Of a stretch of 36,177 bases of DNA, positions 8,679-16,508 are shown in pieces. The notes under the pieces are model-generated. The model was given only the letters and a program-made list of their open reading frames with translations, had not been told where the DNA came from and ran no database searches. The stretch spans positions 1 to 36,177 of the forward strand of contig CAZKNF010000034.1 of NCBI GenBank assembly GCA_964554105.1. Reading direction: 5' to 3'. Every line of letters begins with the position of its first letter. The stretch's first letter is position 1. Origin of the DNA: CAZKNF01 sp964554105. Lineage in GTDB: Bacteria > Bacteroidota > Rhodothermia > Rhodothermales > VXPQ01. The position numbers were made by a program, and so were the translations under genes.

Positions 8679-10139
8679 ATGGAACTTCTGAGGGACATAT
8701 TCGGCCAGCTGGGATGGGTCGACGTCCTGGACATCGGGCTGGTGTCGGCGGTCTTCTATGCGCTTATCACATGGCTGCGACGGAGCATCCCCCGAACGGC
8801 GGTGCGTCGCATTCTCTTCGCCGCCCCCGTAGCTGTGGTCGCTTATATCTTAATCCGCCTCCTGGATCTCTATGTTCTCGAAAGCGTGGTCCGTGCACTC
8901 TTTATCGTGTTCGTGATCATTGCGGTTGTCGTTTTTCAGGCCGACCTGCGCCGAATGTTCGACCGGGTCGTCAGCAGGTCGCGCCGACGCCGCGCCCAGA
9001 CCGTCGGCAGCGGTGACACCGTCGATCGGATCACAGAAGCCGTCGTCAAGATGACTGAAAGCGGGATGGGTGCCCTGCTTGCCGTCGTTGGACGCGAACC
9101 ACTTGACAGCGTGATTGATGGAGGCATCGAGCTGGACGGAAGACTTACGCAGCCCCTGTTGTTCAGCATCTTCGATCCGGATACGCCCGGCCACGACGGC
9201 GCCGTGCTGATCGAAAATGACCGGGTCGTCAAGTTTGCAGCTCACCTTCCGTTGGCCGCCGCCGTCCCCGACGTCAGCAAGTACGGAGGAACGCGGCATT
9301 CCGCTGCACTTGGACTCGCCGAAGTCTCCGATGCGTTCGTCATCGTCGTTTCGGAGGAGAGGCGCACCATCAGCATAGCACACGAGCGTACGCTCAGAGA
9401 AGATGTCGACCCACAGACGTTAAAGTCCGAGCTAGGAGCTTTCTGGAACGAACATTACGGGACCTCGGACGAGGATAGACCCGCCTGGTGGCAACGTTTA
9501 AACCTCAGAATGGCCGCAGTGGCCGTTCTGCTTGCTGTTCTTATCTGGATGGTAGGGGTTTACAGTCCAAATACGGTGACCCGCAGGTTGGTCGTGCCGA
9601 TCGAGATTCATAATCTTCCCGACGATTGGGCGATGGAGAGCGACGTTCCGACGACTGCGGAGGTCGTGGTGAGCGGTCCCGAGCAATTGTTTGTTCGCTT
9701 AAATCCGACCGATCTCGCCATTTCGATCGATGCATCCGAACCGGAGGAAGGCGTCTACGAGGTTGTTTTCACCGAAGCAGACCTGAATCTGCCTGCCGGC
9801 ATCAACCTCGACCGGGTCGATCCGCAAGTCTTGCAGGTCGAAATGCAGCCTCTAACCTCCGTTACGGTGCCGGTTGCCGTTCGGACCGCAGGCATGCTGC
9901 CGGATTCTCTTCTGCTGGTGGGGCTTCGAGCGGAGCCGGACTCGGTGCCTATCATGATTCCACGCGACGACGCTTCAACGCAGCACCAGGTCTATACGCA
10001 GGCGGTTGATTTGACCAGTGTCGCAGGCGACTCATCCATTACTCGCAGGTTGGTCTTTCCGGATGTCGCGCGACTTCCACCGGAAACGTCGGAGGAGGTG
10101 GTGGTGGTGTTGGACGTCCGTGGAACCGATGGCGAATAG
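8679..10139 (+). CDS. cdaA: Diadenylate cyclase (CdaA type) fused to YbbR/CdaR domains
   Basis: A 486-residue membrane protein that should make cyclic di-AMP from two ATP. The ATG at 8679 gives the usual CdaA N-terminus (GQLGWVDVLDIG); a GTG at 8565 would add 38 atypical residues. Order: three membrane helices in the first ~85 residues, then a DAC (DisA_N) domain with both catalytic motifs intact, DGA at 173-175 and GTRH at 204-207. This is followed by a fourth hydrophobic helix (about 277-296, MAAVAVLLAVLIWMVGVY) and a C-terminal part matching YbbR repeats (VPIEIHNLPDDWAM..., a VVVSGPEQ strand, then a second weaker repeat from about 390). In Bacillota CdaA and its YbbR-domain regulator CdaR are separate neighbouring genes; here both are one polypeptide. 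The YbbR part should lie outside the cytoplasmic membrane. The next gene follows after 42 bases. Confidence 0.93.
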   Translation: MELLRDIFGQLGWVDVLDIGLVSAVFYALITWLRRSIPRTAVRRILFAAPVAVVAYILIRLLDLYVLESVVRALFIVFVIIAVVVFQADLRRMFDRVVSRSRRRRAQTVGSGDTVDRITEAVVKMTESGMGALLAVVGREPLDSVIDGGIELDGRLTQPLLFSIFDPDTPGHDGAVLIENDRVVKFAAHLPLAAAVPDVSKYGGTRHSAALGLAEVSDAFVIVVSEERRTISIAHERTLREDVDPQTLKSELGAFWNEHYGTSDEDRPAWWQRLNLRMAAVAVLLAVLIWMVGVYSPNTVTRRLVVPIEIHNLPDDWAMESDVPTTAEVVVSGPEQLFVRLNPTDLAISIDASEPEEGVYEVVFTEADLNLPAGINLDRVDPQVLQVEMQPLTSVTVPVAVRTAGMLPDSLLLVGLRAEPDSVPIMIPRDDASTQHQVYTQAVDLTSVAGDSSITRRLVFPDVARLPPETSEEVVVVLDVRGTDGE

Positions 10140-10181
10140 TCGGATGAACTATATAGACGTAAATCGAATAGAGTGGCGGCA

Positions 10182-11924
10182 ATGATGTCGACAGGCCAGG
10201 ACGATTCCCTCATACTCGTGGTAGACGACGATCCGGTTACCCGAATCCGCGTGCGCAGCGCACTCGAGGAGAACGGCTTCGGCGAAATCCGGGAGGCGGC
10301 CGACGGTTTGGAGGCGCAGGAGTTTATCGAAACGCACCGCGAGGTCGATCTCGTCCTCACCGACATTATGATGCCCGGCGTCGACGGAATCGATTTGCTT
10401 CGATGGGGAAGAGAGCACATGCCGGATGTCGCCTGGATCTTGCTCTCCGGCTTCGAAACGTTCGATGTCGCGGTTGAGGCTATCCGGCTCGGTGCATACG
10501 ACTTTCTCGCTAAACCGCCTGGTATTGAGGAGCTGCAGGTGGCGGTGAAGAACGCCCTGGAGCGGCGGCGTCTGCTGCAGGAACGCGATCGCCTGTACAC
10601 CGAGCTGGAGGACACTAATAACCACCTGCTCTCGAAAGTACGAGAGCTTGAGGACAAGTCCGAGCTGCTTCGCCGCGATCTTCAGCGTGCCGAGGTGATC
10701 CAGCGCGCCCTGCTGCCGACGAATCCGCCGTCGATTGAACGCTTCTGTATTCAGACGGTCTATCGGCCCGGTCATTACGTCGGAGGCGATTTGTACGACG
10801 TCGTACGTCTCGGAGAGCAGTATCTCGGCATCTACGTGGCCGACGCGACAGGACACGGCGTCACGTCGGCAATGCTTTCCGTCCTGTACAAACAGCGCCT
10901 GAGACTGACCGGCAGTGAATCCGGCCGACCTCTCCCGCCGTCGGTCGTCCTCGAAGAAGCCAACCGCGCATTGCTCGAAGCCGTTAGAGCACCCGGGCTC
11001 TTCCTGACGGCCGTCTACTGCTTACTCGATACAGTTAGCGGGGAGATGACGATTGCATCGGCCGGCCACCCGCCCGCCCTTCACGTACGCGCCGGAGGCG
11101 AAATGCAGCTGATCCAGAAAACGGGGCCCGCACTGGGACTCGCGGCCGATGCCGTATTCGAGGAGGAGCACATTCAGCTCGAGGCGGATGATCGCTTCGT
11201 ACTCTACACCGACGGTCTATTCGATACCGATCAGTCGTCGAGCATAAGCCAACTTCATCACATCCTCAGCCGCCGAAGCGCGGGCGCCGCTGACGTACTG
11301 AGGGAGCTGACCGGCATCGCTGCAGATCCTGATGATGCGACCGATGATGAAGATAGAGATGATGTCACGATCTTACTTCTCGATGTACATGCCGGGCCTT
11401 CCCTCTTCGACAATGGAGCGGCGGAATCATCGGAGCGCGTGCGACGGCCCGGCGCGCCCGCCCGCGACGTCGTCTTCTATGGAGAAGGCGACGATGCCAG
11501 CTTTCTTGCCCTCCGCGGCCGGGCCATTTGGACGGCCTGCGACGCCTTATATGAAACGGCCAAGGGTTTGCTTGAAAGAGGTTATCCCCTTGTGTTGGAT
11601 CTCTCAGAATGCGATTATCTGGACAGCACGTGCCTGGGAACCATTCACGAGCTGGTGAGCCGGGGCGGCGTGCAGGTGCAGGGAGTAAAGCCGGAAGTAT
11701 CGGCCCTATTCGAAGAGTTGAGTATGGATCGAGTGCTGGCGAGCATCGGGGAACCTCGCGTCCTTCCCGAGATGAGTCCTCTCGGAGCGCCTCCTGTATC
11801 CGAGGCGACCGGGCCGCTGCGAATTCTTCGTGCCCATGAAGCGCTTGCGGCCCTGAGCGTCCGTAATAAAGAGAAATTTCAGGATGTGGTGGATGCCCTT
11901 CGCAACGAGGCGTCGAAGTCATGA
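10182..11924 (+). CDS. Receiver - PP2C (RsbU/SpoIIE) phosphatase - STAS fusion
   Basis: A 580-residue cytoplasmic regulator. The receiver domain (about 7-125) has the acidic pair in LVVDDDP, phosphoacceptor D61 in LTDIMMPGVDG and the K of FLAKPP. A coiled coil (about 126-175) leads into a PP2C/SpoIIE serine phosphatase with intact metal ligands: GGDLYD (D203, D206), ADATGHG (D221), YTDGLFD (D344) and DDVT (D393/D394). A C-terminal STAS domain (about 430-525) carries LDLSECDYLDSTCLG with S482 at the usual phosphorylation site of anti-sigma-factor antagonists. In partner-switching systems the phosphatase dephosphorylates a separate STAS protein to free a sigma factor; here enzyme and substrate-like domain are joined. 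No RsbW-type kinase is nearby. In-frame GTG 10173 and ATG 10185 are alternative starts. The 3' end overlaps the convergent Hpt gene by 6 bases. Confidence 0.93.
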   Translation: MMSTGQDDSLILVVDDDPVTRIRVRSALEENGFGEIREAADGLEAQEFIETHREVDLVLTDIMMPGVDGIDLLRWGREHMPDVAWILLSGFETFDVAVEAIRLGAYDFLAKPPGIEELQVAVKNALERRRLLQERDRLYTELEDTNNHLLSKVRELEDKSELLRRDLQRAEVIQRALLPTNPPSIERFCIQTVYRPGHYVGGDLYDVVRLGEQYLGIYVADATGHGVTSAMLSVLYKQRLRLTGSESGRPLPPSVVLEEANRALLEAVRAPGLFLTAVYCLLDTVSGEMTIASAGHPPALHVRAGGEMQLIQKTGPALGLAADAVFEEEHIQLEADDRFVLYTDGLFDTDQSSSISQLHHILSRRSAGAADVLRELTGIAADPDDATDDEDRDDVTILLLDVHAGPSLFDNGAAESSERVRRPGAPARDVVFYGEGDDASFLALRGRAIWTACDALYETAKGLLERGYPLVLDLSECDYLDSTCLGTIHELVSRGGVQVQGVKPEVSALFEELSMDRVLASIGEPRVLPEMSPLGAPPVSEATGPLRILRAHEALAALSVRNKEKFQDVVDALRNEASKS

Positions 11925-12260
11925 CATGCGTTCGAGCGTCTGTCTGAGGCGCTCCATCTCCATTTCAAGCGCTGCGAGCGTTTCATCCGCATTCCCCCAA
12001 CGCGCGTCGCGGCCGATGTATTCCAGTTCCTTCGCCGTCTCGTACGCATCCTCTTGGAGGAGATTACTTACGGCTCCCTTCAACTTGTGCGCCGACTCCT
12101 CCAGGGCAGGTCCATCTCTCTGCATTACAGCCGTTCGAACTGCGGCAAGCGTCTCGGGGTACGATTCGAGAAACACGCCGATGACGTTCAGAAGGATCTG
12201 GCGCCGCCCGCCGAATCTTCGAAGCATTTTCTCTTCACCGGATCTCGAGGGCGCCTGCAT
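11919..12260 (-). CDS. Histidine phosphotransfer (Hpt) domain protein
   Basis: A 113-residue, all-helical Hpt protein that would carry a phosphoryl group between a histidine kinase and a receiver. The signature ESAHKLKGAVSNL places the phosphorylated histidine at H58. Nearly the whole protein is the domain, starting with MLRRFGGRRQILLNVIGVF, wording often seen at the C-terminus of hybrid kinases. An in-frame stop at 12270-12272 shows it is a free-standing gene in this assembly. The inner ATG at 12227 has a better upstream purine run (GAAGAG) and may be the true start, giving 102 residues. It is convergent with, and overlaps by 6 bases, the receiver-PP2C-STAS gene, whose receiver is an obvious candidate partner. 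The promoter lies close to the assembly gap. Confidence 0.85.
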   Translation of the reverse strand: MQAPSRSGEEKMLRRFGGRRQILLNVIGVFLESYPETLAAVRTAVMQRDGPALEESAHKLKGAVSNLLQEDAYETAKELEYIGRDARWGNADETLAALEMEMERLRQTLERMS

Positions 12261-12673
12261 TCTTGGGTATTAGTTTAGATGTACGGAAGAACGTCTCTCC
12301 CTCCGAAGTGTATGAGTCGGGATCACCGGTCGAAAAAGCGATCTGGATTCGACCGCAACAATGCCTGCANNNNNNNNNNNNNNNNNNNNNNNNNNNNNNN
12401 NNNNNNNNNNNNNNNNNNNNNNNNNNNNNNNNNNNNNNNNNNNNNNNNNNNNNNNNNNNNNNNNNNNNNTTCTGGTACGGTCGCTCAATCGAGGACGTTC
12501 GATCTGTGATGATACAACGATGCTACGGGCGCCCCGGTTGGATACGCAAGAGCAGAAGCAGGCGGCGAGACCGTAAAATCGAGCAAAGAAGCGGAAAATC
12601 GACGATCTTGTCGTCATCAGACGAGGTATTCCAGTTTGTGTCCATTTGCCGAAGCAGAGAGAAAACACGATAA
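12261..12673. other. Non-coding stretch containing the assembly gap
   Basis: About 413 bases between the divergent Hpt and oxidoreductase genes, 100 of them unknown. The readable flanks (109 bases left, 204 right) contain no recognisable gene. The frames that cross the gap translate to low-complexity Arg/Ser-rich sequence without family features. Promoters for the Hpt gene and the oxidoreductase operon are expected here but cannot be pinpointed. A weak hairpin (GACGA...TCGTC) lies near 12600-12615. Confidence 0.5.
12370..12469. other. Scaffold gap of 100 N
   Basis: Exactly 100 unknown bases. A run of this round length is the conventional filler for a join of unknown size, so true distance and even adjacency of the left and right halves are not guaranteed by the sequence. 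Confidence 0.98.
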
Positions 12674-14134
12674 ATGAAAGACTCTACGTCATTAGTTTCG
12701 CGCCGTTCTTTCGTTCAGACCGGCGCAATAGCGATCGGCGGGATCGCGATCGTCCCGCGGCACGTGCTGGGAGGTCCTGGATATACGGCGCCGAGTGATA
12801 CGCTGTCCCTCGCCTGCATCGGCGTCGGGTCGCAGGGGCTTCGTGTGATGATGGACCTCCTCCAGCAGGATGCCGTCCGAATCACGGCCGTATGCGACGT
12901 CAACAAGGGAAGCAGCGACTATGTGGAATGGGGCAACGGCGAGCTTCAGGGCAAGGTGCGCACGCTCCTGGGGGATGAATCCTGGCGCGCGGATGCGCCC
13001 GGCGCGTGGGCGGGACTCGGCCCAGCGAAAGAGATTGTGGACCGCTATTACGCCAACGCCGGCGAAGATCGCTCGTGTGCCGCGTATGAGGACTTTCGGG
13101 ACCTCTTGACCGGTGAGGACGTGGACGGCGTGGTCGTCTGCACGCCCGACCATCTTCATGCGCCGATCGCCATTGCCGCGATGCACGAGGGGAAACACGT
13201 GTTCTGCCAAAAACCCATGGCGCATACGGTGCTCGAATCACAGCGAATGGCCGCCGCTGCACGCGAAACAGGCGTCGCGACGCAGGTGGCGACGGGCAAC
13301 TCTGCATCCGAGGACACCCGGATATTGACTGAGTGGGTCGCAGCCGACGCTATCGGATCGGTTCGCGAGGTACATAACTGGTCGAGCCGCCCGTTCTGGC
13401 CGCAGGGAATCGCATCACCGTCGGAAGCACAGCCCGTTCCGGAGCATCTCAACTGGGACTTGTGGCTCGGGCCGGCAGCGTCCCGGCCGTATCACGCCGA
13501 TTATCAGCCTTTCATCTGGCGTGGATGGTACGATTTCGGGACCAGTGCAATCGGGGACATGGGCAGCTACAGTTTCGATACCATGTTTCGAGTGCTCGGC
13601 CTCGATGCGCCGTCGAAGATCGAAGCCACGTCCACGGAACTCCACGAGGGATCGTATCCGCTCGCATCAGCTATCCACTTCAAATTCCCTGAGCGACATG
13701 GACGACCCGCCGTCGCCGTACACTGGTATGACGCCGGTATCAAGCCGCCGGCGCCGGACGAACTCGACGGCGCCGGATTGGCTGAGGAAGGAATGCTTCT
13801 CGTCGGCGACCAGGGCAAAATTTTATGTGGATTCAACGGCTCGAATCCTCGTATTATACCTGAATCGGCCATGAACGAGTTCAAGCCGCCTCCCAAAACA
13901 CTCCCCCGATCGATAGGTCATTATGAGGAGTGGATCGAAGCCTGCAAAGGGGGAGCGCCCGCCGGCGCCCGGTTTGAATTCGCCGGCCCCGTTACGGATG
14001 CAATTCTGTTGGGGAACGTTGCCGTCAGATCGGGACAGACGATTCATTGGGATGCTGGAACCGGCGGAATTTCGTCGCCGACGGATTCGAACGATCTGCT
14101 GCATACCCATTACCGCGAAGGTTGGACACTTTAA
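12674..14134 (+). CDS. Tat-exported Gfo/Idh/MocA-family oxidoreductase
   Basis: A 486-residue NAD(P)-dependent sugar or cyclitol dehydrogenase-type protein. It begins with a twin-arginine signal (VSRRSFVQTGAIAIGG, R10-R11), so it should be folded with cofactor in the cytoplasm and exported, as known for glucose-fructose oxidoreductase. The Rossmann motif is GVGSQG (50-55). The QKP version of the family's E/G-K-P motif has K180. The C-terminal alpha/beta domain carries GDMGSYSFD; where most relatives have GCHxxD the histidine position is Y299, with D302 kept. A DLWLGPAASRPYHADYQPF segment is typical of the Tat-exported Bacteroidota/Planctomycetota subfamily. It is the first of three genes with an 18-base gap to the next. 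Substrate is unknown; a keto-glycoside or inositol-type pathway is plausible. Confidence 0.9.
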   Translation: MKDSTSLVSRRSFVQTGAIAIGGIAIVPRHVLGGPGYTAPSDTLSLACIGVGSQGLRVMMDLLQQDAVRITAVCDVNKGSSDYVEWGNGELQGKVRTLLGDESWRADAPGAWAGLGPAKEIVDRYYANAGEDRSCAAYEDFRDLLTGEDVDGVVVCTPDHLHAPIAIAAMHEGKHVFCQKPMAHTVLESQRMAAAARETGVATQVATGNSASEDTRILTEWVAADAIGSVREVHNWSSRPFWPQGIASPSEAQPVPEHLNWDLWLGPAASRPYHADYQPFIWRGWYDFGTSAIGDMGSYSFDTMFRVLGLDAPSKIEATSTELHEGSYPLASAIHFKFPERHGRPAVAVHWYDAGIKPPAPDELDGAGLAEEGMLLVGDQGKILCGFNGSNPRIIPESAMNEFKPPPKTLPRSIGHYEEWIEACKGGAPAGARFEFAGPVTDAILLGNVAVRSGQTIHWDAGTGGISSPTDSNDLLHTHYREGWTL

Positions 14135-14152
14135 ACCATTAGTAGAAGAACG

Positions 14153-15091
14153 ATGCCATCATACAATCGTCGCAATTTTCTCACCACCACGGCGGTCGCC
14201 ACGGCCGGGCTCGGAATCGGCCTCAAATCTAAACCGGCGACAGCCGCGCCCGCGTCGGCCGATCCCATCTTCAAGATTTCGCTCGCCGAGTGGTCGCTGA
14301 ACCGCGCCCTCTTTTCGGGAAAGATGGATCATCTCGATTTCCCCGGCTTTACCAGCGAACTCGGCATCGACGCCGTCGAGTACGTCAACCAGTTCTTTAT
14401 GGATAAGGCGACGGATCGGGACTACCTTCAGCAGATGAAGCAGCGCGCCGAAGATGCGGGCGTTCGAAGTCTGTTGATCATGTGCGACAGCGAGGGAGCC
14501 CTCGGCCATCCTGAAGAGAGCGAACGTCAGCAGGCAGTCGACAACCATAAGAAGTGGGTAGAGGCGGCAGAATTTCTCGGCTGCCATTCCATCCGTGTTA
14601 ACGGCTACACACCGGGCGTCGAGGACTTCCGCGAGGCGATGGGGCTCGTGGCGGACGGTTTGCATCGCCTCTGCGAGTTTGCAGATGACCACGGCCAGAA
14701 CGTTATCATCGAGAATCACGGTGGATTGTCCAGCAACGGTGCGTGGCTGGCCGGCGTGATCGAGATGGCCGACCACGAGCGGGCCGGGACGATGCCGGAT
14801 TTCGGCAACTTCCGCACCAGCGAAGGCGAGTCATACGACTCCTACCACGGGGTCGCCCAGCTGATGCCGTATGCTCCTGCCGTGAGCGTAAAGCCTACCG
14901 TCTGGGATGCGAACGGGGGACAGCATCCGCTCGACTACGTCCGCATGATGCGAATCGTACTGGATTCGGGATACCGGGGTTATTGCGGCATAGAACATGG
15001 CCGCGAGGGTGAAGAGGCCGCTTCCATCCGAGAGGTGAAGGAAGAGCTCGAGAACGCCCGGAATGTTCTCCAAAATCAATATCAGATTTGA
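14153..15091 (+). CDS. Tat-exported TIM-barrel sugar isomerase/epimerase-like protein
   Basis: A 312-residue protein of the xylose-isomerase-like / AP-endonuclease-2 TIM-barrel family (sugar phosphate isomerase/epimerase, often near Gfo/Idh/MocA genes). The N-terminus is a Tat signal (NRRNFLTTTAVATAGLG, R6-R7), ending around residues 30-35. Likely divalent-metal ligands are E187 (IIENHGG), D216 (MPDFGNF) and E281 (CGIEHG), with a further conserved E76 (AVEYVNQFF). An AGAAG-type purine stretch precedes the ATG. Relatives act as isomerases, epimerases, dehydratases or, as reported for Bacteroidota members, cleave 3-keto-glycosides; the sequence does not decide among these. Export together with the preceding oxidoreductase suggests a periplasmic two-step conversion. 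Confidence 0.87.
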   Translation: MPSYNRRNFLTTTAVATAGLGIGLKSKPATAAPASADPIFKISLAEWSLNRALFSGKMDHLDFPGFTSELGIDAVEYVNQFFMDKATDRDYLQQMKQRAEDAGVRSLLIMCDSEGALGHPEESERQQAVDNHKKWVEAAEFLGCHSIRVNGYTPGVEDFREAMGLVADGLHRLCEFADDHGQNVIIENHGGLSSNGAWLAGVIEMADHERAGTMPDFGNFRTSEGESYDSYHGVAQLMPYAPAVSVKPTVWDANGGQHPLDYVRMMRIVLDSGYRGYCGIEHGREGEEAASIREVKEELENARNVLQNQYQI

Positions 15092-15093
15092 GG

Positions 15094-16143
15094 ATGCCGA
15101 AAGTATGGAACGTAGGCGTCCTCGGACTCGGTCACTGGTATTCGGCATACGGACTTGCGCGGGCACTCCCTGAGTATCCGAACGCGCGGCTTGCAGCCGC
15201 GGCCTGGCACGACCATGCACAGCTCGATGAGTTTTGCGATGCGTTCGGCGTCGACGGCGACGCCGATTATGACGCCGTCTTAGAGCGGGAGGACATCGAC
15301 ATCGTGCACCTTGCGGCTCCGGTGTCTCAGATGAGCGATCTGGCGATTCGCGCCGCGCAGGCGGGGAAGCATATCATCCTAGGCAAGCCGATGGCGATGA
15401 ATGTCGAGGACGCGGATCTGATCGTGGAGGCGGTGGAAGAAGCGGGGGTCGTTTGCGTGCCCTTCCAGTGCATCATGCGACTACGGTACGCCGGACTGAG
15501 AGATCGCATCGCCGGTGGGGAAGTGGGCGATATGCTCGTGATGCACACTACGGCGCGGTGGTCGATCGCGGAGGACTGGTATAATTCGGGCAGGCCCGGT
15601 TGGTTCGTGGACCCCGCCCACGTGCCGGGCGGGGCGCTGATCGACGAGGGCATCTACTGGGTCGATCTGATGAAATGGCTCGCCGGTAGTCCGGTCGTGG
15701 AGGTGGACGGGCGCATCGCCAATCTCGTTCATCGTGATCTCGACGTCGAGGACTGGGGCCACGCCACCTTCGTCTTCGAAAACGGCATCATCGCGACCAT
15801 GGAGGGTTCGTGGACGATAAACGCGCCACGCGTCACCGCCCCGTCTCCGAAGCAGAACAGCGTCGTTCGGCTCGAAGTCGTTGGTACAAAAGGTGAGATG
15901 ATCGACCAATGGTTTCGCGATCCGGGGCTGTCCGTGCTGCGTGCCGGCGCACCCGACTGGACGTTCGAGCGCTCTTCGAGTCCACCGTTCGCGCCGGAGG
16001 CTCCGATGCCCCTGGCGCACCTCATCGATTGTCTGGAGAGCGGCACGAAGCCCATCGCAACCGTGGCAGAGGCGCGGGATGGGTTTGTCGCCACGATGGC
16101 GGCGTACGAGGCTGCGCACACCGGCCGGCCGGTGCGCCTCTAG
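15094..16143 (+). CDS. Gfo/Idh/MocA-family oxidoreductase, cytoplasmic
   Basis: A 349-residue oxidoreductase without signal peptide. The Rossmann motif GVLGLGHWYSA sits at the N-terminus, the GKP motif has K98 (ILGKPMAMN), and the catalytic region reads DEGIYWVD (184-191), with Y188 where most relatives have histidine and D191 kept. The ATG at 15094 lies 2 bases after the stop of the preceding gene; a TTG at 15088 that overlaps that stop is an alternative. Tight spacing makes translational coupling likely. It is only distantly similar to the first oxidoreductase of the operon, so this is probably not a recent duplication. Inferred role: second redox step on a related sugar or cyclitol once it is in the cytoplasm. 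Its stop codon abuts the stop of the next, convergent gene. Confidence 0.88.
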   Translation: MPKVWNVGVLGLGHWYSAYGLARALPEYPNARLAAAAWHDHAQLDEFCDAFGVDGDADYDAVLEREDIDIVHLAAPVSQMSDLAIRAAQAGKHIILGKPMAMNVEDADLIVEAVEEAGVVCVPFQCIMRLRYAGLRDRIAGGEVGDMLVMHTTARWSIAEDWYNSGRPGWFVDPAHVPGGALIDEGIYWVDLMKWLAGSPVVEVDGRIANLVHRDLDVEDWGHATFVFENGIIATMEGSWTINAPRVTAPSPKQNSVVRLEVVGTKGEMIDQWFRDPGLSVLRAGAPDWTFERSSSPPFAPEAPMPLAHLIDCLESGTKPIATVAEARDGFVATMAAYEAAHTGRPVRL

Positions 16144-16428
16144 TTACTCGTCGTCGTCAGCGGTTCGGCTGATTTCCTCGTGAGCGCTCATCTCTTCACT
16201 CGTTCGGGCAACCTGATGGCCCTCTTTCTTTTCGATGCGCTCGTCGAGTGCTGATTTGGATGTTGTGCGGAGCTCGACCGGCTTGCGCCCCGAACCTTCG
16301 ATTTCCGGTTTGTCACGAGCCTCCTCACGTGCGCGTTCTTCCTTCTGCTTCTCCGAAGCCGTCTCGGTAAGGCGCTCGGAATGTGGGTCTGTCTCCTTGA
16401 ACTCCTGCTTTTTCCGCTCGTCAGCCAT
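16144..16428 (-). CDS. Small highly charged, probably disordered protein
   Basis: A 94-residue protein of unknown family from the ATG at 16428 (an ATG at 16443 would add five residues). It is almost all Glu, Lys, Arg, Asp, Ser and Thr, with no hydrophobic segment, no cysteine and no tryptophan, so it is expected to be soluble and largely disordered or a charged single helix (KQKEERAREEARDK). That composition resembles hydrophilin-like or stress-related proteins, but this is analogy only. Its stop codon (16144-16146) directly abuts the stop of the convergent oxidoreductase gene. It is separated from plsC by 80 bases. I treat it as a real gene because the frame is clean and the protein composition is coherent, but a spurious frame is possible. 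Confidence 0.55.
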   Translation of the reverse strand: MADERKKQEFKETDPHSERLTETASEKQKEERAREEARDKPEIEGSGRKPVELRTTSKSALDERIEKKEGHQVARTSEEMSAHEEISRTADDDE

Positions 16429-16508
16429 GATCGTCCGGTACATATCTGATTGATGACACTACCCGACTAATAGACGAGGCGCCGTCGAGTTGCGCGCACG
16501 ATGTAATG

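Noticed and set aside
12261..12668. Hpt as the tail of a hybrid kinase extending upstream
   Set aside because: An in-frame stop lies at 12270-12272 only three codons upstream of the ATG, and the flanking translation shows no receiver or kinase wording. A frameshift hidden by the gap cannot be fully excluded.
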